Shown one piece after another: positions 1-5,636 of a stretch of DNA of 7,200 nucleotides (positions within the stretch are counted from its first letter, which is position 1; each line of letters starts with the position of its first letter). The notes below the pieces were generated by a model. It was given only the letters and a program-made list of their open reading frames with translations. It was not told where the DNA came from and did not search any database. The translations under genes were made by a program, and so were the position numbers. Source of the stretch: Clostridia bacterium (GTDB lineage Bacteria; Bacillota; Clostridia; Clostridiales; Clostridiaceae); NCBI GenBank assembly GCA_009930125.1, contig RZYZ01000104.1, positions 1 through 7,200 on the forward strand. Reading direction: 5' to 3'.

Positions 1-434
1 TAATCCGTTTTATTGAAATGACGATTGACAGCCAGAAGCAGATCTGTGATCTCTCTTCCAAAAGGCGTCATTCTGTAGACAGGCTCTTTGCAGATATAGC
101 CTGTGAGCATGATCGAATTGGGCTCTTCCGCTCTTTCGTCCGGAAAATCAATTTCCCTCACAAAAACAGTAAGAAGAAGTTTGTTTTTTGATCCTACGAC
201 TTTGTTGTAGCTTCTAAGCTGGCCAGAGACCCTGGTATATCTGTCTTTGAAAACAGTTCCGGCCTCAAAGAGTTTTCCGGAGATTGTCAGGTTCAGAATA
301 TCTTTCGAATCGCTTAAGCGATTGACGCAGAACCTGGCACTATAGAACTCTTCCCCATAGAGTTCATGACTGAATTCAGGCTCATCCAGAAAATGTCCTT
401 CCAGCCTGATCAGGTTATCATTTGTTGCTTCCAA
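1..434 (-). CDS. Single-stranded-DNA-binding-like protein with tandem OB folds, partial (C-terminus off left edge)
   Basis: An open frame runs from a TTG at 434 to the left edge, giving 144 complete codons; the last codon is cut after TA. Residues around 110-144 carry a typical SSB-family segment: a CKEPVY stretch, then FGREITDLLLAVNR, which in the family continues into DYIPC. The N-terminal half (about residues 11-45) aligns without gaps to this segment and shares the L.G....EP...GxE...VNR skeleton, so the protein seems to contain two related OB-fold units. From memory it resembles clostridial proteins of roughly 200 residues annotated as single-stranded DNA-binding proteins and distinct from the canonical replicative SSB, so no symbol is given. 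The likely role is binding single-stranded nucleic acid in the cytoplasm; its exact process is unknown. TTG is preferred over the in-frame ATG at 461 because a GGGGGG Shine-Dalgarno sits 8 nt upstream and the family N-terminus starts near this point. The gene diverges from the DUF4364 gene. Confidence 0.75.
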   Translation of the reverse strand, partial: MEATNDNLIRLEGHFLDEPEFSHELYGEEFYSARFCVNRLSDSKDILNLTISGKLFEAGTVFKDRYTRVSGQLRSYNKVVGSKNKLLLTVFVREIDFPDERAEEPNSIMLTGYICKEPVYRMTPFGREITDLLLAVNRHFNKTD

Positions 435-442
435 GTTGTGTT

Positions 443-448
443 CCCCCC
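443..448 (-). promoter_or_regulatory. Ribosome binding site that favours the TTG start at 434
   Basis: On the minus strand the run GGGGGGA (448-442) lies 8 nt before TTG (434-432). The alternative in-frame ATG at 461-459 has no purine-rich Shine-Dalgarno ahead of it; its upstream sequence is AAAATGCAATGTG. The translation from TTG (residues MEATNDNLIRLEG) also begins where the family usually begins. The G run is not a perfect AGGAGG, so the choice is probable rather than certain. Confidence 0.55.
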
Positions 449-497
449 ATTTGTGTTGCATCACATTGCATTTTCGAGTAAAAACGTACTACAATTT

Positions 498-525
498 ATT
501 ATAGCAAAGATGAAGTCGATTACAA
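498..525 (-). promoter_or_regulatory. Sigma-A-type promoter for the OB-fold gene
   Basis: On the minus strand a consensus TATAAT (503-498) is preceded by TG one base upstream (an extended -10, TGCTATAAT). A TTGTAA -35 (525-520, 4 of 6 consensus) lies 16 bp upstream of it. The expected transcription start is near 491, giving a leader of about 57 nt to the TTG start. The -35 box falls in the loop between the arms of the inverted repeat at 510-533. Confidence 0.65.
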
Positions 526-533
526 GACTTCAT
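510..533. repeat. Perfect 8-bp inverted repeat, candidate operator
   Basis: ATGAAGTC (510-517) and GACTTCAT (526-533) are perfect inverted copies separated by 8 bp. The half-site centres are 16 bp apart, about one and a half helical turns. The dyad covers the spacer and the -35 box of the leftward promoter, so a bound protein would be expected to block that promoter. No U tract follows on either strand and it lies upstream of the predicted start site, so it does not look like a terminator. The cognate regulator is unknown; the adjacent winged-helix DUF4364 protein is one candidate by position only. Confidence 0.45.
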
Positions 534-588
534 TTCAGGTATATCACAATAATATGATGACACCTACCATTCTTCTAGGATGAATCTA

Positions 589-617
589 TTGGATTTTCAT
601 ATTGTAATAAATATAAT
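589..617 (+). promoter_or_regulatory. Promoter for the DUF4364 gene
   Basis: A consensus TATAAT (612-617) is preceded, with a 17-bp spacer, by TTGGAT (589-594), which matches the -35 consensus only at TTG. Transcription would start near 624, giving a leader of about 38 nt that carries the AAGGAGG ribosome binding site at 644-650. The weak -35 suggests modest strength or help from an activator. Confidence 0.55.
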
Positions 618-661
618 TTTTCGGTATGATTGTTGTAGTCTCCAAGGAGGGTTAAAGAAGG

Positions 662-1177
662 ATGAATAATGCATTAGCTGAAAACAAATTACTGATTTTA
701 TATACCCTGTCCCAGTCCAAACTGAATCTGACGAAAACACAGTTTTCGAACATTATACTGGAATGTATTTATATCAATTATTTCGAACTGCAGCAGTACA
801 TTGATGAACTCATCAAGACCGGACTGGTGGAACTGGATGTGGTCAATGAGAAGGAAGCCATCGTCATCTCTGCCCAGGGCAGATCGGTTCTGGACATGTT
901 CAAAGACAGGATTCACGACAGAAAGAGAAAAGAGATCGACAAGTATCTTGTGGAGAACATCAATCATCTGATCAAGGAAACAACCATTACTCATGAAATC
1001 AGCGAAGGCCCCCATGGCACCATTCAGGTTACATTGTCTGCCTTTGAAAACAAGGATGAGCTCATCAAAATCAGCATGAACTTCCCCACAAAAGAAACCG
1101 CAGACAAATCGGTTCAGAACTGGAAAGATCATTCCACGAAGATCTATGAACTTCTCTATAAAGAACTGATCAAATAA
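662..1177 (+). CDS. DUF4364 family winged-helix protein
   Basis: This is a 171-residue soluble protein starting at ATG 662, with AAGGAGG at 644-650 (11-nt spacing). It matches my recollection of the clostridial DUF4364 family in length and layout. An AENKLLILYTL opening (residues 5-15) leads into a helix-turn-helix-like region with the family segment INYFELQQYIDEL (about 38-50), then a wing and an ITxxG-like turn (VISAQGRSVLDMF, about 68-80). The C-terminal half is a mixed alpha/beta domain of unknown role that contains NWKDHSTKIYELL near the end. There is no signal peptide or membrane segment. The winged helix suggests DNA binding, but no target or ligand is established from the sequence. 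The gene diverges from the OB-fold gene and converges on folC; a hairpin terminator starts 12 bases after its stop, so it appears to be monocistronic. Confidence 0.85.
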   Translation: MNNALAENKLLILYTLSQSKLNLTKTQFSNIILECIYINYFELQQYIDELIKTGLVELDVVNEKEAIVISAQGRSVLDMFKDRIHDRKRKEIDKYLVENINHLIKETTITHEISEGPHGTIQVTLSAFENKDELIKISMNFPTKETADKSVQNWKDHSTKIYELLYKELIK

Positions 1178-1188
1178 TGATAATAAGA

Positions 1189-1224
1189 GAAATCCGCTGA
1201 GGTGCTTCACTTCAGCGGATTTTC
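1189..1224. terminator. Bidirectional intrinsic terminator between the DUF4364 gene and folC
   Basis: AATCCGCTGAGGTG (1191-1204) pairs with CACTTCAGCGGATT (1208-1221) across a 3-nt loop, CTT. All 14 pairs form, with one G-U wobble, and further A-U pairing is possible at the base. On the plus strand it is followed by TTTTC. On the minus strand, for folC, it is followed by the weaker T-rich TTTCTCTTATTAT. It lies in the 54-bp gap between two convergent stop codons. Confidence 0.85.
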
Positions 1225-1231
1225 TGGAATA

Positions 1232-2536
1232 TTAGGGTTTTTCATGGATCCTGTGCTTTTCAAATGCATGCTCCAGATCGCCAATGGTGTAGAGAGAACC
1301 CGCAGATAGAATCAGGTCTCCATCTTCATAGACCGCAAGGGCTTTTTCAATGGCTTCGTCTATGGAATGTGCAGTCATTCCCTCTGCACTTTCATGAAGA
1401 AGAGGAAGCAGTTTCTCTGCGTCCAGTGCCCGGAAATCATTTGGCGTAAAAAGAATCACCTTCTTTGTGTCCTGGGAAAGGACTTTCGTGACAGGCGTCA
1501 CATCTTTATCCCGAAGCATGCCCAGAAGCAGGATGACATTTTTTTCAGGGAAATAGAAATTGATGCTCTCCTTCAGATTGATGGCTCCATCCATATTGTG
1601 CGCGCCATCCAGAATGAGAAGCGGCTTCCTGCTGATGACTTCCATACGACCAGGCCAGCGTACTTTTTCGAGAGCACGGATTATTGAAGGATCACTGATC
1701 TTATCATACCCCATCTCTTTCAGCGTTTCAGCGGCATGGAGAACGACTCCGGCATTGAGCATCTGATGGATGCCAAGCAGTGATAGTCTTAGTGTGAGCG
1801 ATCTGCCGGACTTCAGATCATATCTGATTTTCTGATGCAGACCATCGATTTCAAGAAACTTCATTTCCCGACTGCTGGTGAATTGGAGTCTGGAGGAGAC
1901 TTCTTCCGCTCTTTTTCTGAGCACTCTTCGTACCTCAGGCTGCTGAGAGGTGGAAATGGCTGGATTTCCTTTCATGATGCCTGCCTTGTGCCAGGCGATG
2001 GACGCCAGTGTATTCCCAAGTACCGCAGTATGATCAAAGTTAATGGAGGCGATCAGCGACAGAATCGGTGTAATGACATTGGTCGCATCATACATTCCGC
2101 CAATACCGACTTCTATGATGGCCATGTCCACTTTCTGATCTCTGAAATAGAGCAGTGCCATGGCAGTGACCACTTCAAACTCCGAAGGATAGGTGTAGCC
2201 CTCGGATTGCAGTTTTCTCCCTGCCTCATCGACGATCTCGAAGTAGCGGATCACATCCGCTTTAGAAATCATCTGATTGCCGATCTGGATGCGCTCACGG
2301 AAATCAAAGATATAGGGCGAAGTGAAGAGCCCTGTTTTATAACCGCTCTCCATGAGCACCTCTTCCAGCATTCTGGAGATGGACCCCTTCCCGTTGGTAC
2401 CAGCCACATGGATATACTGCTGTCCTTCCTGTGGATTCGAAAGAAGCGCCATCAGCCGATTCATGCGGTGAAGGTTCTCTTCCTTTCTGATTCTTGGAAT
2501 GCTGTGGAGCTGTTTCAGTGTCTCATTATAATTCAA
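1232..2536 (-). CDS. folC: Folylpolyglutamate synthase / dihydrofolate synthase
   Basis: The product is an ATP-dependent Mur-ligase-family enzyme that adds glutamate to folates (and in many bacteria to dihydropteroate) in the cytoplasm, retaining folate in the cell. At 434 residues it has the usual family length. Visible motifs in order: P-loop VAGTNGKGS (44-52), LFTSPYIFDFRERI (70-83), EVGIGG (142-147) followed by DATNVI (150-155), NFDHT (166-170), the HKAGI segment with the probable carbamylated lysine at 184, WPGRMEV (294-300), LDGAHN (309-314) in the C-terminal domain, and GSLYTIGD (413-420). The common GGRLDATN is GGMYDATN here. The start is TTG, supported by AGGTGA 7 nt upstream; the next in-frame Met is at residue 25, and the ATG overlapping codons 4-5 is in another frame. 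Whether the enzyme is bifunctional cannot be read from sequence. The gene has its own promoter downstream of the valS terminator. Confidence 0.95.
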   Translation of the reverse strand: MNYNETLKQLHSIPRIRKEENLHRMNRLMALLSNPQEGQQYIHVAGTNGKGSISRMLEEVLMESGYKTGLFTSPYIFDFRERIQIGNQMISKADVIRYFEIVDEAGRKLQSEGYTYPSEFEVVTAMALLYFRDQKVDMAIIEVGIGGMYDATNVITPILSLIASINFDHTAVLGNTLASIAWHKAGIMKGNPAISTSQQPEVRRVLRKRAEEVSSRLQFTSSREMKFLEIDGLHQKIRYDLKSGRSLTLRLSLLGIHQMLNAGVVLHAAETLKEMGYDKISDPSIIRALEKVRWPGRMEVISRKPLLILDGAHNMDGAINLKESINFYFPEKNVILLLGMLRDKDVTPVTKVLSQDTKKVILFTPNDFRALDAEKLLPLLHESAEGMTAHSIDEAIEKALAVYEDGDLILSAGSLYTIGDLEHAFEKHRIHEKP

Positions 2537-2543
2537 ATCAAGT

Positions 2544-2549
2544 TCACCT
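2544..2549 (-). promoter_or_regulatory. Ribosome binding site supporting the folC TTG start
   Basis: On the minus strand AGGTGA (2549-2544) lies 7 nt before TTG (2536-2534). Another TTG between them runs into a stop after two codons, and the nearby ATG is out of frame. The TTG at 2536 is therefore the only well-placed start in the FolC reading frame. Confidence 0.75.
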
Positions 2550-2574
2550 GTTCTTTCTTTCTCTCAATAGCTTT

Positions 2575-2602
2575 ATTATACGTTTCAAGAAAAGAATATC
2601 AA
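2575..2602 (-). promoter_or_regulatory. Dedicated folC promoter
   Basis: On the minus strand TTGATA (2602-2597, 5 of 6 consensus) and TATAAT (2580-2575, consensus) are separated by 16 bp. Transcription would start near 2568, about 32 nt before the folC TTG. The -35 box begins only one base after the T tract of the valS terminator, so the two signals sit back to back. Confidence 0.75.
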
Positions 2603-2603
2603 G

Positions 2604-2642
2604 AAAAAAAGCATAAGCAGGAAAATCCGGCTTATACTTTTT
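2604..2642 (-). terminator. Intrinsic terminator of valS
   Basis: On the minus strand AGTATAAGC (2638-2630) pairs with GCTTATGCT (2618-2610), nine pairs with one G-U wobble, and two more G-C pairs are possible inside the loop. The hairpin is flanked by an A run upstream and followed by a run of seven T. It begins about 12 nt after the valS stop codon. It should separate valS transcription from folC. Confidence 0.85.
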
Positions 2643-2653
2643 CATTCTGGTAA

Positions 2654-5290
2654 TTACTTCAGTGCTTGGATTCTGTCAGCAACAGCATTCAGCATGGACT
2701 GGTATTTTTCGCCTTTTGCTCTTTCCTCGGCAACAACCGCATCCTTTGCATTGGCCAGGAACTTCTCGTTCCCCAGCTTTCTGTTTACACGTTCGATTTC
2801 AGATTCCAGTTTCTTCTTCTCTTTTTCAAGTCGATCCAGTTCCTTTTCACGATCCACCAGATCCAGCAGCGGAATATAGATTCTGGCTGTTGAAGTCACA
2901 AGGGATACGTGATTCTCATCCGTGCTGTCTTTCTCCAGAAGGACCACGTCTTCGGCGTAAGCCAGTTTAATGAGATAGTCCGTTGCATTTTCGAAGATGC
3001 TCTTCTTTCCTTCATTTGGGAAGATATAAAGAGTGGACTTCTTTTTGTTTGGTACATTCATTTCCTGTCTCAGGTTTCGGATGCTCTTGATGGCTTCAAT
3101 GATGCCACCCATCTGCTCTTCGATGTCGGCATCGATGAAAGAAGGATCCGCCAGAGGCCAGGAAGCCATCATGATGGTTTCTTCATCGTTCAGGAAGGAA
3201 TAGATTTCTTCCGTGATGAATGGCATGGTCGGATGCAGAAGCTTCAGGGACTTGATGAGCACATCTCGGATGATTCTGTAGCTTACACCCTTCTCTTCAT
3301 CGGTTCCGTTATAGAATACGGGCTTGATCAGCTCGATGTACCAGTCGCAGAGTTCATTCCAGATGAATTCATAGACCTTGGAAAGCGCGATGCCAAGTTC
3401 GAATTTTTCCAGATTCTCCGTCACTTCCGCGATGAGATTATTGATTTTTGACAGAATCCACTGATCCGCCATGGAATAATTCGTGCTGTCCTTGTATTGT
3501 TCAATGAGCGTATCGTCAATGTTCATAAGAACAAATCGGGAAGCGTTCCAGAGCTTATTGGCAAAGTTTCTTGCCGCTTCCACTCTTTCTGGATAGAACC
3601 TTATATCACTTCCTGGCGCATTTCCTGAAATGAGCATGAATCTCAACGCATCTGCACCGTATTCATCGATGGTTTCCAGCGGGTCCACACCGTTTCCTAA
3701 GGATTTGCTCATTTTTCTTCCCTGGGAATCTCTTACGATTCCGTGGATGAATACCTTGTCGAAAGGCACCTCGCCCATGTTGTAGAGTCCGGAGAACATC
3801 ATTCTCATGACCCAGAACGGGATGATGTCGTATCCTGTGACCAGTGTCGATGTAGGATAGAAATACTTCAGATCCTCTGTTTCGTTTGGCCAGCCCAAGG
3901 TGGAGAATGGCCATAAGGCGGAGCTGAACCAGGTGTCCAGGACGTCTTCTTCCTCTGTCAGACTGCTGCTGCCGCACTTGCTGCAGGTTTCTGGCGCGTC
4001 TGTGGATACATTCACTTCACCGCAGTCATCACAGTACCAGACAGGTATTCTATGACCCCACCAGAGCTGTCTGGAGATGCACCAGTCCTGAATGTTTTCC
4101 AGCCAGTGGAAATAGGTCTTTTCGAATCTTTCCGGCACGAAGTCTGTTTTGCCGCTTTTTACCGCTTCAATGGCAGGTCCTGCCAGAGGCTTCATTTCAA
4201 CATACCACTGTTTGGAGATGATCGGTTCGATGACGGTTCCGCAGCGGTCATGGGTATTTACATTATGAACGTGGGGCTCGATCTTTTCCAGAAGACCCAG
4301 CTCTTCCATATCCCTGATGATGGCTTTTCTGGCCTCATATCGGTCCATGCCCTGGTATTTTCCGCCATGCTCATTGATGATGCCTTTATCATCCAGTACG
4401 CGGATGGCTTCCAGATGATGTCTTTCCCCTACATGGAAGTCGTTGGGATCATGAGCAGGTGTAATCTTCACGCATCCTGTACCGAAGTCCTTATCTACAT
4501 AGTCATCGGCAACGATGGGAATTTCACGATTCATGAGTGGAAGCGTCAGCGTTTTTCCGACCAGATTCTTGAATCTGTCATCTTCAGGATGGACTGCTAC
4601 CGCGGTATCGCCAAGCATGGTTTCCGGTCTTGTGGTGGCAATGACCATATATCCGGAGCCGTCGGAATAGGGATATCTGAAATGCCAGAAATTGCCGTTA
4701 TGCTCTACGTATTCGATTTCCGCATCGGATAATGCGGTTTCACACTTGGGGCACCAGTTGGTGATGCGGTTGCCTCTGTAGATGAGGCCGTCATGATAAA
4801 GTTTCACGAAGAATTCCTTTACGGCTCTGCTGAGATTCTCGTCCATGGTGAAGGCTTCTCTTGTGAAGTCACAGGAAGAACCCATCTTTGTGATCTGGTC
4901 TCTTATTTTTCCACGGTACTCTTCAGACCATTCATAGACTTTTTCAAGGAAGGCTTCTCTGCCCATTTCCTTTTTTACCAGTCCCTGCTTCAGCAGCTCA
5001 TTCTCCACTCTGACTTCTGTCGCAATGGATGCATGGTCTTCTCCAGGAAGCCACAGCGCTTCATAACCCTGCATTCTTCTGAATCGGATCAGGATATCCT
5101 GAAGGGTCAGATCCAGGGCATGTCCCATATGAAGTTTACCGGTGATGTTTGGGGGCGGCATCACGATGGTGTAGGGTTTCTTGTCTTTATTCACCTCAGG
5201 GGTGAAATAGCCTTTGCTCAGCCAGTTTTCATAGATTCTTTTCTCGAAGTCCTTCGGACTGTAGGTTGTTTCCAGATTCTTCTTTTCCAT
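2654..5290 (-). CDS. valS: Valyl-tRNA synthetase (class I)
   Basis: This enzyme charges tRNA-Val with valine in the cytoplasm and edits mischarged threonine. It is complete at 878 residues, normal for bacterial ValRS. The HIGH signature is HMGH (54-57) within PPPNITGKLHMGH, and KMSKS is at 526-530. The inserted editing (CP1) domain spans roughly 190-345 with ATTRPETMLGDTAVAVHP (218-235) and AHDPND (279-284). Cysteine pairs C180/C183, C420/C423 and C436/C439 look like zinc-binding sites. WWGHRIPVW (410-418) and DTWFSSALWPF (452-462) are strongly conserved family segments. The anticodon-binding helical domain is about 605-750, followed by a charged C-terminal coiled coil (about 812-878) that contacts tRNA. 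The start is ATG 5290 with GGGAGG 6 nt upstream. A T-box leader lies immediately upstream and a terminator downstream, indicating a single-gene unit controlled by tRNA-Val charging. Confidence 0.98.
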   Translation of the reverse strand: MEKKNLETTYSPKDFEKRIYENWLSKGYFTPEVNKDKKPYTIVMPPPNITGKLHMGHALDLTLQDILIRFRRMQGYEALWLPGEDHASIATEVRVENELLKQGLVKKEMGREAFLEKVYEWSEEYRGKIRDQITKMGSSCDFTREAFTMDENLSRAVKEFFVKLYHDGLIYRGNRITNWCPKCETALSDAEIEYVEHNGNFWHFRYPYSDGSGYMVIATTRPETMLGDTAVAVHPEDDRFKNLVGKTLTLPLMNREIPIVADDYVDKDFGTGCVKITPAHDPNDFHVGERHHLEAIRVLDDKGIINEHGGKYQGMDRYEARKAIIRDMEELGLLEKIEPHVHNVNTHDRCGTVIEPIISKQWYVEMKPLAGPAIEAVKSGKTDFVPERFEKTYFHWLENIQDWCISRQLWWGHRIPVWYCDDCGEVNVSTDAPETCSKCGSSSLTEEEDVLDTWFSSALWPFSTLGWPNETEDLKYFYPTSTLVTGYDIIPFWVMRMMFSGLYNMGEVPFDKVFIHGIVRDSQGRKMSKSLGNGVDPLETIDEYGADALRFMLISGNAPGSDIRFYPERVEAARNFANKLWNASRFVLMNIDDTLIEQYKDSTNYSMADQWILSKINNLIAEVTENLEKFELGIALSKVYEFIWNELCDWYIELIKPVFYNGTDEEKGVSYRIIRDVLIKSLKLLHPTMPFITEEIYSFLNDEETIMMASWPLADPSFIDADIEEQMGGIIEAIKSIRNLRQEMNVPNKKKSTLYIFPNEGKKSIFENATDYLIKLAYAEDVVLLEKDSTDENHVSLVTSTARIYIPLLDLVDREKELDRLEKEKKKLESEIERVNRKLGNEKFLANAKDAVVAEERAKGEKYQSMLNAVADRIQALK

Positions 5291-5363
5291 ATTCTTCCTC
5301 CCTCTTATTGCTTCATTCTAACTATTCATATCCAAGGCACGAGTCGGTCTGCTTTTTCCGTAT

Positions 5364-5399
5364 AAAAAAAGAGCCTTCATCCTAAAAGGACGAAGACTC
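5364..5399 (-). terminator. T-box regulated terminator
   Basis: On the minus strand GAGTCTTCGTCC (5399-5388) pairs with GGATGAAGGCTC (5382-5371) over a 5-nt loop, 12 pairs with two G-U wobbles, followed by seven T (5370-5364). The 5' arm begins where the ACCGCG of the T-box sequence ends, so forming the antiterminator should compete with this hairpin. A further 73 bases separate it from the valS start. Confidence 0.92.
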
Positions 5400-5602
5400 G
5401 CGGTACCACCTTTATTCCCACTGACATGGGCTCTCATACGTTAACGATTTGGATAAACCGTCCAAGCTTACTGTTAGTTCAGCCTGGAAGCTCAAAAGCT
5501 ACCTTCTCCATGTGTCTCGCGAGAAAACCTTGCAGCCTGCGGGTTTTCCTCTCTTTGCACTTCTTCATGGATACTCCTCTTTTTCAGCGCCTTTTCAAAT
5601 AT
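5364..5602 (-). promoter_or_regulatory. Valine T-box leader of valS
   Basis: This untranslated leader senses uncharged tRNA-Val and switches between termination and read-through. On the minus strand Stem I closes with GCTGAAAAAG (5588-5579) against CTTTTGAGC (5498-5490). Above this are the GGAGTA kink-turn-like motif (5577-5572), a helix TCCATG/CATGGA (5571-5566 with 5512-5507), and a distal arm GAAAACC/GGTTTTC (5548-5542 with 5529-5523) capped by GCAGGCTGC. The specifier loop contains GAAG-GTA-G, putting GUA (Val) at 5502-5500. Stem II may be TTGGA/TCCAA (5465-5449) and Stem III CCCA/TGGG (5430-5417). The hallmark T-box sequence AAGGTGGTACCGCG is at 5412-5399. Its TGGT (5408-5405) would pair with a tRNA 3' end of ACCA, fitting an A discriminator. 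The leader fills the 319-bp gap ahead of valS. Confidence 0.95.
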
Positions 5603-5608
5603 ATTTCC

Positions 5609-5636
5609 ATTATATCTGTCTATTCATGATTGTCAA
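5609..5636 (-). promoter_or_regulatory. valS promoter, embedded in the 3' end of the upstream gene
   Basis: On the minus strand a perfect TTGACA (5636-5631) and a perfect TATAAT (5614-5609) are separated by 16 bp. Transcription would start near 5602, just before T-box Stem I. The -35 box lies in the Leu-Thr codons of the upstream dehydratase-like gene, and the -10 box contains that gene's TAA stop (5612-5610). Consensus boxes suggest strong constitutive initiation, with control left to the T-box. Confidence 0.88.

Noticed and set aside
366..557. 63-codon plus-strand open frame at the left
   Set aside because: It overlaps the N-terminus of the OB-fold gene and its promoter in antisense, and shows no family features.
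546..606. Imperfect dyads such as AATATGA (about 550-556) with TCATATT (about 597-603), and a partial palindrome around 569-585
   Set aside because: These are short or imperfect matches in AT-rich DNA and could arise by chance; they are not strong enough to call as sites.
698..1210. 170-codon minus-strand open frame opposite the DUF4364 gene
   Set aside because: The sense strand matches a known family and has its own promoter, ribosome binding site and terminator. The antisense frame begins inside the terminator hairpin.
1835..2653. 272-codon plus-strand open frame opposite folC
   Set aside because: It is antisense to well-conserved folC codons, its translation has no recognisable motif, and no ribosome binding site or promoter is visible. 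It is a shadow of folC.
4052..4732. 226-codon plus-strand open frame opposite valS
   Set aside because: It lies wholly antisense to the conserved catalytic and editing parts of ValRS, with no family resemblance of its own.
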